Positions 7,243-16,395 of a stretch of DNA of 64,000 bases are shown in pieces; within the stretch, counting starts at the first letter, position 1; each line of letters opens with the position of its first letter. Source of the stretch: Mariniphaga sp041686935 (GTDB lineage: Bacteria; Bacteroidota; Bacteroidia; Bacteroidales; Prolixibacteraceae). A program made the position numbers and the translations under genes. Where the stretch lies: contig JAWLCW010000013.1 of assembly GCA_041686935.1 (NCBI GenBank), positions 1 through 64,000 of the forward strand. The letters run 5' to 3'. The notes under the pieces are model-generated. The model made no database searches, was not told the origin of the DNA, and worked only from the letters and a program-made list of their open reading frames with translations.

Positions 7243-9864
7243 ATGAAAAATTTTACGTTCGTTTTGATGTTCCTGATCCCATTTTTAGCATTCGCACAAG
7301 AACCGCTACCTCAAATCCGTAAGAAAGCAACGACTGAAACAACTTTTGGAAAAAACCATATGATTCAGTCCTTGAAAAAAATGGAAGAGCTGCAAAAAGA
7401 ATTTTCTTTGAATTCAATTTCTGAGAAAATCAAACAATTACAGGCCGAAGAAGAAGGTTTAAAAAATTCTTTTGGGGAAATTTTCCCGGGCAGAGAAATC
7501 ATCGAAAAACTCCGGGAAAACAACCTGAAATCTGCCCAAACCGATTCTATGTTAAACGATTCTGTGTACATATTTCTATTTAAAAGCCCTACCGATTCTG
7601 TATTAACAGGTAAAATGTATGGCACATACAACACAAAAGGAAATTTTGGCCATGTATGGAGACTTGAACTGGATACCCTGACCATGCAGTGGCGTAACAC
7701 TTCAAAAGACGATTATTTCTATGATGAAAACGACATGAATACATCATTTTTCCGTTATTTTTGGAACACAGAAAAAAATGACTGGCTTCCGGTTTTTAAG
7801 CGTGAAATGGAGTTTGATTCAAATGGCAGAAGGACCATGTTGGCATTCTTCGACTGGAATAACTATTCAGAAAAGTGGATTGGCCGGACAAAAACCGAGT
7901 TTGCCTGGGATGAATGGGGAAACCAGATACTTTATGCATATTATGAATGGGATTATTCAACAAACAGATGGCGGGGTTATTATAAACAAGAATTAGCCTA
8001 CGATGCTTTGGGAAATATAATTTTAAACATTTATTCCATCTGGGACGAAATGTATGGTGACTGGATTTTTCAGAGCAAATATGAATCTGTTTTTGGGCAG
8101 GATGGTTCCAAACAAATAGCCAACTATTCATGGGATCTAGCCAATAAAAAATGGATAGGTCAGTATAAAATCGGCAGTTACGTCATAAGCCAAGCAGAGC
8201 AATTTGTCGTTAATTACGTATGGAACAGCATGGAAGACATCTGGGAAGAATCGGGAAAATTTGTCAGTAAATATTTAAATGACGGATTAACTCATCAGTT
8301 TACAAGCTATTTAAAACCAGATTCCATTATTCCCGGAGTAGTAATTAATGGCTTTAACACTGAAGAGGATATTAACACCATTTGGACCGACTTGTCGTGC
8401 CCCGAACAAACATGTTCTGTCCTCGATTCCGATTTTGTTGAAGGTGCCGCTTCCATCAGGTGGGATTATCATTCTTCAGGGAAAATAAACTATTATGGCG
8501 GAGCATGTCAGTTTGAACTGTTGAATAGCACGGATATGTCCGGCTTTGATGGAATTTCATTGAACTACAAGGTTCTGGAGTCTTCTTATGCATATTTCGT
8601 TTTTTTACTGATTGAATCCGACGACGAAGTATGGGAATACACCAATTATGAACTGCCAGGCGACACTTCAGACTTTTGGAAAATGTTAGCCGTACCCTTT
8701 AATAATATATATCCCAGAAACTATGTGGATGGTCAATTAAGTTTAAAAAACATCGAAAAAATCCTCATCCAGGCATTATCAAACCCAGGCGAGGAAAATT
8801 CCGGTACCATACTTCTGGATAATCTCACAGCCTGCAACATTGCAAAATCAAAACTTTGGATGCCTGAAAGTTTTACAGAGGAAATATTTGATGAAAATTA
8901 CAACCTGATTACCACAACTCAATCCAGATGGGACCCCTATTTACAGGAATTTATTGAAACCTCTAAATACAAAAACGAAATGGTTTATGATGGAAACGGA
9001 AATATCATCAGTATGAATTCATACGGTTGGAATGAAGGGGATGAATACATAGACTCTGTATCTGTTGACTGGAATAACATCAATAAAGAGGAATTTGAAT
9101 ACGATGAATATGGAAATCAAACGCGCTCGGAAGCTTATTATTGGGATCAATACTTTAATGGATGGATCGGAGGTTATAAAACCGAGAAAACTTATGATGA
9201 AAATGGGAATATTTTATCCTTTTTTGATTACCAGTGGCAGTATGAAAAAAAAGATTGGATTCCGGCTTACAGAGAAGAAAACACCTTTATTGCCGATAGC
9301 ATTCAAACCTCCCACGCTTCTTATTCCTACGATTCGTATCTCAATAAATGGATTGGCAATTATAAACATGAAACCTATTTTAATGATGCACTGGAAGCGA
9401 TAAAAGAAATTGACTATGAATGGGATTTTAATACCGATACCTGGAAGATTATTATTATCAATCTAATTCAACATCATGAATATCAATATGATGCAGAAGG
9501 CAAACTACAAGCTTATGTGCTAGAAATATGGAACGAAACACTGAACCAATGGATACCACTGAAAAAGTACATCTACTTCTGGTCCATGCACAACATTTCA
9601 ACCGATATTCCTGAAATTTTATCGCACCATACATTCATGGAGGTTTATCCGAACCCGGCAACTGACTATATCTGCGTAAAAACAACACCAGGGTTCAAAA
9701 ACGGGATAATCAATGTTTACAACAGCAATGGTCAAATAGTTAAAACACTTAAAACAGTTGGTCATGTCACAAACATCAATATAAATGATTTGCCAGCCGG
9801 TAATTATATACTGCAATTTGCAACCGACAAGGATATTTTTGTGAAAAAAATAATTGTCTGGTAA
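7243..9864 (+). CDS. Large W-rich repeat protein with T9SS sorting domain (paralog 2)
   Basis: The 873-residue product has the same order as its upstream neighbour: signal peptide (FLAFA-Q), charged helical region, YDxxGN/WD..W repeats, a beta-sandwich block with SCPEQTC and the shared TACNI end, more repeats, and a T9SS type A domain (YPNPAT...DLPAGNYIL...KKIIVW). The pair clearly arose by tandem duplication, and the four Cys positions in the middle block are kept in both. The repeat resembles YD/RHS-like units only in its YDxxGN core and is far richer in Trp. Exact function unknown; binding to glycans or to the paralog is a guess. Confidence 0.87.
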   Translation: MKNFTFVLMFLIPFLAFAQEPLPQIRKKATTETTFGKNHMIQSLKKMEELQKEFSLNSISEKIKQLQAEEEGLKNSFGEIFPGREIIEKLRENNLKSAQTDSMLNDSVYIFLFKSPTDSVLTGKMYGTYNTKGNFGHVWRLELDTLTMQWRNTSKDDYFYDENDMNTSFFRYFWNTEKNDWLPVFKREMEFDSNGRRTMLAFFDWNNYSEKWIGRTKTEFAWDEWGNQILYAYYEWDYSTNRWRGYYKQELAYDALGNIILNIYSIWDEMYGDWIFQSKYESVFGQDGSKQIANYSWDLANKKWIGQYKIGSYVISQAEQFVVNYVWNSMEDIWEESGKFVSKYLNDGLTHQFTSYLKPDSIIPGVVINGFNTEEDINTIWTDLSCPEQTCSVLDSDFVEGAASIRWDYHSSGKINYYGGACQFELLNSTDMSGFDGISLNYKVLESSYAYFVFLLIESDDEVWEYTNYELPGDTSDFWKMLAVPFNNIYPRNYVDGQLSLKNIEKILIQALSNPGEENSGTILLDNLTACNIAKSKLWMPESFTEEIFDENYNLITTTQSRWDPYLQEFIETSKYKNEMVYDGNGNIISMNSYGWNEGDEYIDSVSVDWNNINKEEFEYDEYGNQTRSEAYYWDQYFNGWIGGYKTEKTYDENGNILSFFDYQWQYEKKDWIPAYREENTFIADSIQTSHASYSYDSYLNKWIGNYKHETYFNDALEAIKEIDYEWDFNTDTWKIIIINLIQHHEYQYDAEGKLQAYVLEIWNETLNQWIPLKKYIYFWSMHNISTDIPEILSHHTFMEVYPNPATDYICVKTTPGFKNGIINVYNSNGQIVKTLKTVGHVTNININDLPAGNYILQFATDKDIFVKKIIVW

Positions 9865-9903
9865 ATGCTGAACATTTTAACAGAACCATTCAAAAGCGGT
9901 GTA

Positions 9904-10665
9904 ATGAAAAAGCTACTTACAATTACCATTCTTTTATTCTTTTATGTTTTTGCATGCCAGGCTCAAAAAATGATAAAAATTGATGAGCAACTAAAGAAAA
10001 ATAGTCAACTGATGATTGTAAAACGAAAAGGAATGAGTGTTATTGGCAAATATGAGTTTGGCCCGTATAAAGTTATATCCGGCAAATCGGGCTGGGAAAA
10101 AGTATCAGCTAAATCGCCTCTGTTTGGAGACCACACCTCCATAAACTCTACTTCCAAAATGTCTTTTGTTTTCGTAAATAATGATGCTGACACTTGCATT
10201 GCAAACATTCGTGTGGTTAAAAATATTGAAACCGATGACGGAAACTGGTTCTCCCGTACATTTCTGAACTGGACGGATTCAGAGGTAAAAAAGGGTGAAG
10301 GAGTTTTTGAAACTGTATTTGAATTTTCAGCAGATACAATTCAATGGATATTAGCTGTAATTTATCCGTTGGCAATAGAACAAGATGGAATCATTAAGAT
10401 GGACACCAATACAAAGTTCCGTGGAATACTGACTGATTCTAATACATTTATTGAGATTAAGCAGGTTACTGAAAGAGAAGACGGAAAAAGCTCTATACTA
10501 AACCTTGTATCAGGTTACGAGTTTTGGCAAGATTCAATATCCCTGGCTGCCGTTCAGGTGTCTCCAGGTAACAGAATGTATGTTTGGCTTCGTGATGATT
10601 TAGAACCTGCATTAAAGTTTGTCCTTGCCAATGGTGCCACTGCAATGCTAATTAAGACTCTTTAA
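9904..10665 (+). CDS. Secreted protein of unknown function
   Basis: The 253-residue protein starts MKKLLTITILLFFYVFACQA with cleavage expected before Gln, so it is exported to the periplasm or outside. The frame is open back to ATG 9865, directly after the previous stop, but the signal peptide places the start at 9904. No domain is recognised. The sequence is a mix of beta-strands with DDGNWFSRTFLNW in the middle. Close spacing makes it the last gene of the 3781-10665 operon, so it may work with the two repeat proteins. Confidence 0.75.
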   Translation: MKKLLTITILLFFYVFACQAQKMIKIDEQLKKNSQLMIVKRKGMSVIGKYEFGPYKVISGKSGWEKVSAKSPLFGDHTSINSTSKMSFVFVNNDADTCIANIRVVKNIETDDGNWFSRTFLNWTDSEVKKGEGVFETVFEFSADTIQWILAVIYPLAIEQDGIIKMDTNTKFRGILTDSNTFIEIKQVTEREDGKSSILNLVSGYEFWQDSISLAAVQVSPGNRMYVWLRDDLEPALKFVLANGATAMLIKTL

Positions 10666-10853
10666 AAATTACTTTGCTTTGTTAATGAAACAAAAAATGG
10701 GTTGTATTATGGATGTGATTTTGACCATCGGGCAGCCGCCAACATAAAAAAAACACAAAAAGTGAAGACCAGAAATCACTAAAAAAACGGGGCTTTATTG
10801 AAAAGCGAAAAACAGGTAATTTTAAAAAATAACAGAACCATAAAATTTTAAAA

Positions 10854-11564
10854 ATGAAATCAGAATCAACCAAAACTCTGCAAATTATAACCAGTGTTTT
10901 TGCTGTTTTATATTTCGCATTAATAGCAAATGCATATTTCCAAGGCTATCTGTCATTTTCAAAACTCAACAATATTTTACAATTGGTACTCTTGTTTATT
11001 TTTTTTGCAGGTTTTGTTTTGTCATGGACGAGGAAGAAAATGGCAGGAATTATACTTATGATCTGGCATGCAGGTGTTTGGATTTTTGCTCTTTATTTTG
11101 ACAAAGGTGATAACGACAGTCCCATGGCAGGCATGATGGCTACTCCTATAATGGTTTTCGGCGCTATATTTCTTCTTGAATGGTATAAAACCACTAAGGC
11201 AACTGTGCTTTCAGAAAAACAGCAATGGAAATATGTTCTCCGCGTGCTTATCATCAATTATGCTGTCCTTTACGGCATCGCTGTGATTTCAGATTTGTCA
11301 TACGGGAAAGGGATAGATTATTTTAGTTTACCTTACATAATATTTCCTCTGTTGCTCCTGATATTTTTAGTGGGCTTTTTATTATCATGGAAAAGGGAAT
11401 TATATGCAGGATTTATATTCCTTTTTTGGTGTGTGGTTTATCTTTGTTTTGCCATTGCATATACTGAAATTCTTCAGGCTGGTCCATGGATTATATTTGG
11501 CATACCTATCCTTTTTCAGGGAATATTTTATATAAAAAACCATTACGAATTCAGGACAAAATAG
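10854..11564 (+). CDS. Eight-helix membrane protein with internal duplication
   Basis: The 236-residue protein is strongly hydrophobic, with about eight predicted membrane helices in two similar halves. The half-repeats can be seen by pairing LLFIFFAGFVLSW with LLLIFLVGFLLSW, each followed by a basic loop and an AG(I/F)...W helix. There is no signal peptide and no transport or enzyme motif. It is separated from the upstream operon by about 190 bp. Function unknown. Confidence 0.72.
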   Translation: MKSESTKTLQIITSVFAVLYFALIANAYFQGYLSFSKLNNILQLVLLFIFFAGFVLSWTRKKMAGIILMIWHAGVWIFALYFDKGDNDSPMAGMMATPIMVFGAIFLLEWYKTTKATVLSEKQQWKYVLRVLIINYAVLYGIAVISDLSYGKGIDYFSLPYIIFPLLLLIFLVGFLLSWKRELYAGFIFLFWCVVYLCFAIAYTEILQAGPWIIFGIPILFQGIFYIKNHYEFRTK

Positions 11565-11784
11565 ATTTTTTTTGAAAATTAATTTCAAGAAGTTTAATTA
11601 AAGAAGAATAAGTTCAAAACAAAATGAAAATAAATTGAATATTATGAAAAAAGTACCGGATCTTATTTAGAGGGTTGCAGGCTGGTGTATAGAATGATTT
11701 TTATTTGCAAGATGGGTATTCTAAAATTTTAATATTTAAAAAATTTGCTTCGTATGATTCATAAATCCTTTAATAAAATCTATT

Positions 11785-12753
11785 ATGAAAGCAGAAAATC
11801 GTGTTCTATTTAAAAAATCCCTAATATTGATTTTTGCAGTAATCCTATATTCATCAATAAACGGATGTATCGCTGATCTGTTTCATGAAACTGTTACCAT
11901 TGAGAGAACAGTAAGTGCCGCATGGAGTGCCGATAATCAGGATATTTTGAAAGTAATTTCTACTTATGAAACAAAAAAACCGGATGAAAATTACTACTAT
12001 GCCACTTCAGCAAAAAACTGGAATTTCCGGTTTGAAATCTGCAACCCTGATTTAACTACTCGGTCAGTTGTTGGCTATTATAAGGATTATGATGTGGGTG
12101 GACGGTTATATAAAGCTTACTGGCTGCCAAAAGTTAAAAAAATACTTACTTCATTTCCAAATCAATTTGCAATGTTGATAAATATGAATGGAACTGAAAA
12201 AATACTCAAAACTCCTGATGAGGTTTTAATAGCAATATTTGGAAGCACGCAAATCTGGTTGGGGGCATGGAATTATGCCCCATCTCCAAATGAAGATATT
12301 ATTGCCGTTTATTACTATGTTGACTACGGTGATATTTTTAATCCGACCTATAAACATTGTATCTCATTTTTTGATTTGGAAACAGGGAACCATATTTTTT
12401 CACAGGAAATTCCTTTCTCTAAAATAAAACCTGAACTTGATACGGGTATCCCGGATTATTATGACAGGAAATCTTTCCTTTGGGCAAAAGATGGTTCAGG
12501 TGTATTTTTTGTAACCCGCGACCAATCTTACTTAGTAAGATATGGAGAAAATAAAGGAATTGAAAGTGTAAACCTTGTTCCTGAACTCGGATTAACTACC
12601 AATTCAGGGGCAGTATCAAATGATGGGAAATATTTGGATATAAAAGTTGATGGGAACGAAACAGATTTGCAAATCAAACAATTTGATAATTGGAAACCAT
12701 TTTCCGACTTAAAACTTATACCTGCCTCAGAAAATATATATAGCTTCTATTAA
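11785..12753 (+). CDS. Lipoprotein with beta-propeller-like repeats
   Basis: The 322-residue protein has a lipobox at SINGC (Cys28), so it is probably a lipoprotein. The mature part has spaced motifs such as SAAWSADNQDIL, YAPSPNEDIIAVYY and FLWAKDGSGVFFV, typical of TolB/WD40-like propeller blades. No catalytic residues are recognised. It stands alone between AT-rich gaps, just before copy 2 of the duplicated outer-membrane gene. Function unknown. Confidence 0.72.
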   Translation: MKAENRVLFKKSLILIFAVILYSSINGCIADLFHETVTIERTVSAAWSADNQDILKVISTYETKKPDENYYYATSAKNWNFRFEICNPDLTTRSVVGYYKDYDVGGRLYKAYWLPKVKKILTSFPNQFAMLINMNGTEKILKTPDEVLIAIFGSTQIWLGAWNYAPSPNEDIIAVYYYVDYGDIFNPTYKHCISFFDLETGNHIFSQEIPFSKIKPELDTGIPDYYDRKSFLWAKDGSGVFFVTRDQSYLVRYGENKGIESVNLVPELGLTTNSGAVSNDGKYLDIKVDGNETDLQIKQFDNWKPFSDLKLIPASENIYSFY

Positions 12754-12907
12754 TGTTTAAGCGATAAAATGTCTGCTATACCATCAATAAGGAGATTGGG
12801 CGAAATGGTGTATAAAATGCAGTAAAGTTCTTTCTATAATTTGAAATTTTAAATATGAATCAAAAAATCGCAGCTTTTACACCTTCACAAAATTAAAAAT
12901 GACAATT

Positions 12908-13531
12908 ATGAAAGCTTCAAAAAGTTTTATCGTTTTAAAACCAATCCTAATGATTCTTTTGTTCTTACCCTTGTTTGCAGGCAGAGCCACCAGCCAAACA
13001 GCGCATAATGAACTGTCCGTATCTTATGGAATTCAATCCACAACTGAACTCATGAACAATGGTGAACTAATGGATAGTTTTTTACCCCTTTTCACCATCG
13101 GGCTACTACACTCAGAAACCACAAATTCAAAAACAACAGGGCCTGTGTTGTTTTCCTGGAAATACATTCCAAAATCAAGATGGGGATTTGGTATTGTAGC
13201 CGGCCGCATGAAAGGTTCTTACGATAAAATTATAGGTTCTTACTGGTTTGAAGGAAAAACTGTTAACCATTGCAAATATTCTGCATTCACCATTGCACCA
13301 GAAGCAGATTTCCGGTATTTTCAAAGAGAAAAGTTTACACTTTATTCATCTGCAGCCGTCGGGTTAACTTTTCTGACGGAAGAAGTGAATGGATCAGCAG
13401 AAAAAAGAAATTATTTCGATGCCCACGTTTCACTGATTGGTTTCCGCTATGGCCAAAAAGTTGCAGCTTTTGTTGAACTGGGATTCGGTTTTAAAGGCCT
13501 CATAAATTTTGGGATTAATTTAAAACTTTGA
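12908..13531 (+). CDS. Outer-membrane-type secreted protein, copy 2 (intact)
   Basis: The 207-residue product has a full signal peptide (basic MKASKSFIVLK, hydrophobic core, GRATSQ cleavage region) and then the same predicted strand-rich body as the protein at 161-745. ATG 12899 is an alternative start three codons upstream. The closing strand (INFGINLKL) fits an outer-membrane beta-barrel. This is the better preserved copy and probably the functional one. It shares a 344-bp identical block with copy 1. Function unknown. Confidence 0.78.
   Translation: MKASKSFIVLKPILMILLFLPLFAGRATSQTAHNELSVSYGIQSTTELMNNGELMDSFLPLFTIGLLHSETTNSKTTGPVLFSWKYIPKSRWGFGIVAGRMKGSYDKIIGSYWFEGKTVNHCKYSAFTIAPEADFRYFQREKFTLYSSAAVGLTFLTEEVNGSAEKRNYFDAHVSLIGFRYGQKVAAFVELGFGFKGLINFGINLKL
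13097..13440 (+). repeat. 344-bp identical direct repeat, right copy
   Basis: This is the partner of 311-654 and is identical over its whole length, with mismatches at 13096 and 13441. Recombination between the two copies would remove 12.8 kb, including the whole regulator and repeat-protein operon. Confidence 0.9.
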
Positions 13532-13733
13532 ACCAATGTTTAAACGGAAATGTATTGATTTATATAAACTTTATTTGTAAATTGTATATAAAAAACTGAC
13601 ATCGGAAATATTAACTGCTTTAATTTCTCAACCTATGAAAGGCAGAATTTCATTAATCAACTTTCCCTTGTTTCAGTGGCTATTCCATACATGCTTAAAT
13701 CAGTTTCCATTTAATTACCTAAAATTTTTTATC

Positions 13734-14744
13734 ATGAAAAATTTGATTGTATTCCTGATGTGCCTTTCCTTTTTTGGAGCAGGCGCCAAAAGCTGGAGGT
13801 TGAGCAACAACCCGGCTGTAAAAGCTGATTTTAGTACCTTTCAGGCGGCACATGATGCGGCCACCGAAGGAGATACGATTTATGTGGACGGTACCGGGGT
13901 GAACCTGAGTTACGGTGCGGCAACGGTATCAAAAAAACTGATTATTATTGGCCCCGGATATTTTCTGGAAGAAAACGATTCAACACAGGTTGCAAAAACG
14001 GTTGCACGCTTCAATTCCATGTTAATAGAACCATCCGCTGCAGGAACTGAGGTCTATGGTATTTATTTTCAACATTATTCAGGATACCATCTCAAAATCA
14101 GGGCATCCAATGTTGTGATTTCCAGAAATTACTTTAATCAGAGTGGCAATGACAGGATACTTTTGAGAGATAACATTCAGAACGTTAGTATTACCCAAAA
14201 TTATGCCTTCAGTTTGTCAATTGAGGCAGGTGTTACAAGTAATATTTTGGTTGCCAATAATTTTTTCGGAGACAGGGTTGAAATGGGAAACACCTCCTCC
14301 GGAATCTTTTTAAATAACCTGGTACGATACCACATTCAGGTATATAATTCAGTAATCAAAAACAATATCATTTACAGTGGAGGGTCATCGGTTGTTATAA
14401 GTGAAAGTTACTCCGGGAACACCATTAAAAACAATTTGTATGTTGGGAATCTTGGTTCTACAGGGAATTCGACCAACAAAGCAAATGTAAACATGGATGA
14501 AGTTTTTGTTGATTTTGCCGGAAACCAGGGTTACAGCACCGATGGAAGATGGCAGTTGAAACCCGGAGGCCCGGCTTCAGGAGCAGGTGAAAACGGAATT
14601 GACTGCGGTATGTTTGGCGGCAGCGCCCCTTATGTTCTTTCAGGACTTCCGCCGGTGCCACGCATTTACGAAGCTATTATTCCAACTTCGGGCTCATCTG
14701 TTTCGGGCCTTCCCGTTATTATTAAAGTGAAAGCGCAAAACTGA
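13734..14744 (+). CDS. Secreted right-handed beta-helix protein
   Basis: The 336-residue protein starts at MKNLIVFLMCLSFFGAGAKS, a signal peptide; the 33 codons open upstream are not signal-like. The mature region shows the pectin-lyase/beta-helix pattern: FSTFQAAHDAATEGDTIYV near the start, then rungs with NNF, NNI, NNLYV turns. It lacks the catalytic residues of known polysaccharide lyases as far as I can see, and no T9SS domain is visible at its C-terminus, which ends IIKVKAQN. It is probably surface or periplasmic and lies 43 bp before a T9SS cargo gene. Confidence 0.8.
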   Translation: MKNLIVFLMCLSFFGAGAKSWRLSNNPAVKADFSTFQAAHDAATEGDTIYVDGTGVNLSYGAATVSKKLIIIGPGYFLEENDSTQVAKTVARFNSMLIEPSAAGTEVYGIYFQHYSGYHLKIRASNVVISRNYFNQSGNDRILLRDNIQNVSITQNYAFSLSIEAGVTSNILVANNFFGDRVEMGNTSSGIFLNNLVRYHIQVYNSVIKNNIIYSGGSSVVISESYSGNTIKNNLYVGNLGSTGNSTNKANVNMDEVFVDFAGNQGYSTDGRWQLKPGGPASGAGENGIDCGMFGGSAPYVLSGLPPVPRIYEAIIPTSGSSVSGLPVIIKVKAQN

Positions 14745-14787
14745 ATAACCATGCGGAAAACAGCGTAGAACATTAAATTCCAAGAAA

Positions 14788-16308
14788 ATGAAAAAGCTGA
14801 TTATTTTGTTTTGTTTTTGGTTAATTTATGCACCCGTGCCGGGACAAAAAATTTCGCTGGTTGAGTATTTTTTTAACGAAGACCCCGGTTTCGGAGAAGG
14901 AATTTCGGTGCCAGTAACATGGGGAACACATCAGGAATTGGCCGTAAATTTTCCATTGCATGATTTGGATTTAGGATTGAATTCGTTGTATATCAGGGCA
15001 AAATCGGAAAATGGAAATTGGGGACCAACTTTCTACCAAAGTTTTTTGGTAACCCGGTTGCCGGATTCAATTTATCCGAAAATTACTGCTATCGAATATT
15101 TTTTTAACGATGACCCCGGTTTTGGGAAAGGAATTTCTATTCCGGTCAATGCCGGTAAGCATTTGCAACTGGCTGTGAATCTTCCACTCGATAAACTGGA
15201 GTTGGGAATTAACACATTGTATGTAAGGGCAAAATCAGAAAACGGTAGCTGGGGACATACTTATCAAAGCAGTTTTTTGGTTACCAGGCTGCCCGATGCA
15301 ATCCGTTCCAAAATTACCGCACTGGAATATTTTATTGATACAGACCCGGGGGTGGGGAAAGCCATGCCCATCGGTTTCCAGCCGGATTATCAAATTGTGG
15401 CAGATGTAACGCTTTCCTTAGATGCACTGCCCGACGGTCAGCATATTCTTTATGTAAGGGCCAGGGATGACAGAGGGGTTTGGAGTGCCGTTTTTCAACA
15501 GCAGTTTTTGGTAACGCCCGGACAAAGCGAAATGCCTGTTATTACAAAGGCAGAATATTTTGTAAACACCGATCCGGGTTTTGGGAAGGGGATTCCTGTC
15601 CCGATAAACACTCCGCGACAAACGGTAACCAAAATTTTTGATGTGGCACCCGAACATTTGACACCCGGAAACGATACCGTTTACATCAGGGTTCAGGATG
15701 ACCGGGGAAAATGGAGTCCGACTTACAGTACAATTATCCAGACAATGGAAACCGCTGCCGGTAATCCTCCCGAGAATCCGGTTGTTTCCGGCATAACGGA
15801 AAATTCAGTGAACCTGGGCTGGGATGCAGGCGCCGGTACCGGCTGGGATATCGTTTGGGGTTTGTCAGGTTTTGATTATACAGAAGACGGAATGCTGGTA
15901 TTGAATTCCGGGAATAACAGCCATCAGTTGGAGGAACTTTCGGGAGGAACTGCCTACGAATTCTATGTCAGAAGCTCGTTCCCAACAGGTCTTGTCAGCA
16001 GTTGGGTCGGTCCATATCCGTTTACCACTTCTGGTGCGACCGGTTTTGACGAAATCAACTCCGGTGAAATAACCATTTTTCCCAATCCAACTTCCAACAG
16101 AATCTTTATCCGGTTTTCAAATCAAAACGGAAAGAAAACAACCTTAAGACTTCATAATTTACAGGGGCAGTTGGTTCGGGAAATGAATTTTATCCCGTAT
16201 GAAAATGAACTGTTTCAAATAGACCTGAAGGGAATTTTGCCCGGCATTTACCTGTTGCATTTGGAAAACCGGGAAATAAATCTGACACGGAAAATGATTG
16301 TACATTAA
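14788..16308 (+). CDS. T9SS cargo with four 77-residue repeats and a fibronectin III domain
   Basis: The 506-residue protein has a signal peptide (PVPGQ), four repeats marked by EYF(F/I/V) at residues 26, 103, 180 and 256 (period about 77). Each repeat carries DPGFG(K)GI, (L/V)Y(V/I)RA(K/R) and a (S/V)W motif. A fibronectin type III domain follows at about 333-415, and a type A T9SS sorting domain starts at about 425 (FPNPTSNRIFIRF...LPGIYLLHLE...KMIVH). It is an exported surface protein, probably adhesive (inference). The first two repeats are most alike, suggesting recent internal duplication. Confidence 0.85.
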   Translation: MKKLIILFCFWLIYAPVPGQKISLVEYFFNEDPGFGEGISVPVTWGTHQELAVNFPLHDLDLGLNSLYIRAKSENGNWGPTFYQSFLVTRLPDSIYPKITAIEYFFNDDPGFGKGISIPVNAGKHLQLAVNLPLDKLELGINTLYVRAKSENGSWGHTYQSSFLVTRLPDAIRSKITALEYFIDTDPGVGKAMPIGFQPDYQIVADVTLSLDALPDGQHILYVRARDDRGVWSAVFQQQFLVTPGQSEMPVITKAEYFVNTDPGFGKGIPVPINTPRQTVTKIFDVAPEHLTPGNDTVYIRVQDDRGKWSPTYSTIIQTMETAAGNPPENPVVSGITENSVNLGWDAGAGTGWDIVWGLSGFDYTEDGMLVLNSGNNSHQLEELSGGTAYEFYVRSSFPTGLVSSWVGPYPFTTSGATGFDEINSGEITIFPNPTSNRIFIRFSNQNGKKTTLRLHNLQGQLVREMNFIPYENELFQIDLKGILPGIYLLHLENREINLTRKMIVH

Positions 16309-16395
16309 CTAGTAACACGTCGTTTTTCGTATTTAATAGGGTATGAAATATTTGGATTCATTAATAAAATGTAGAAATCTAAAAAGTTGGATACT

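Noticed and set aside
10685..10747. Tiny frame (MKQKMGCIMDVILT...) in the gap after the secreted protein
   Set aside because: Only 20 residues, no ribosome site or similarity; chance is more likely.
11690..12825. Shared TGGTGTATA(A/G)AATG words in the gaps near 11690 and 12810
   Set aside because: Only about 12 similar bases in AT-rich DNA; not enough to claim a repeat or site.
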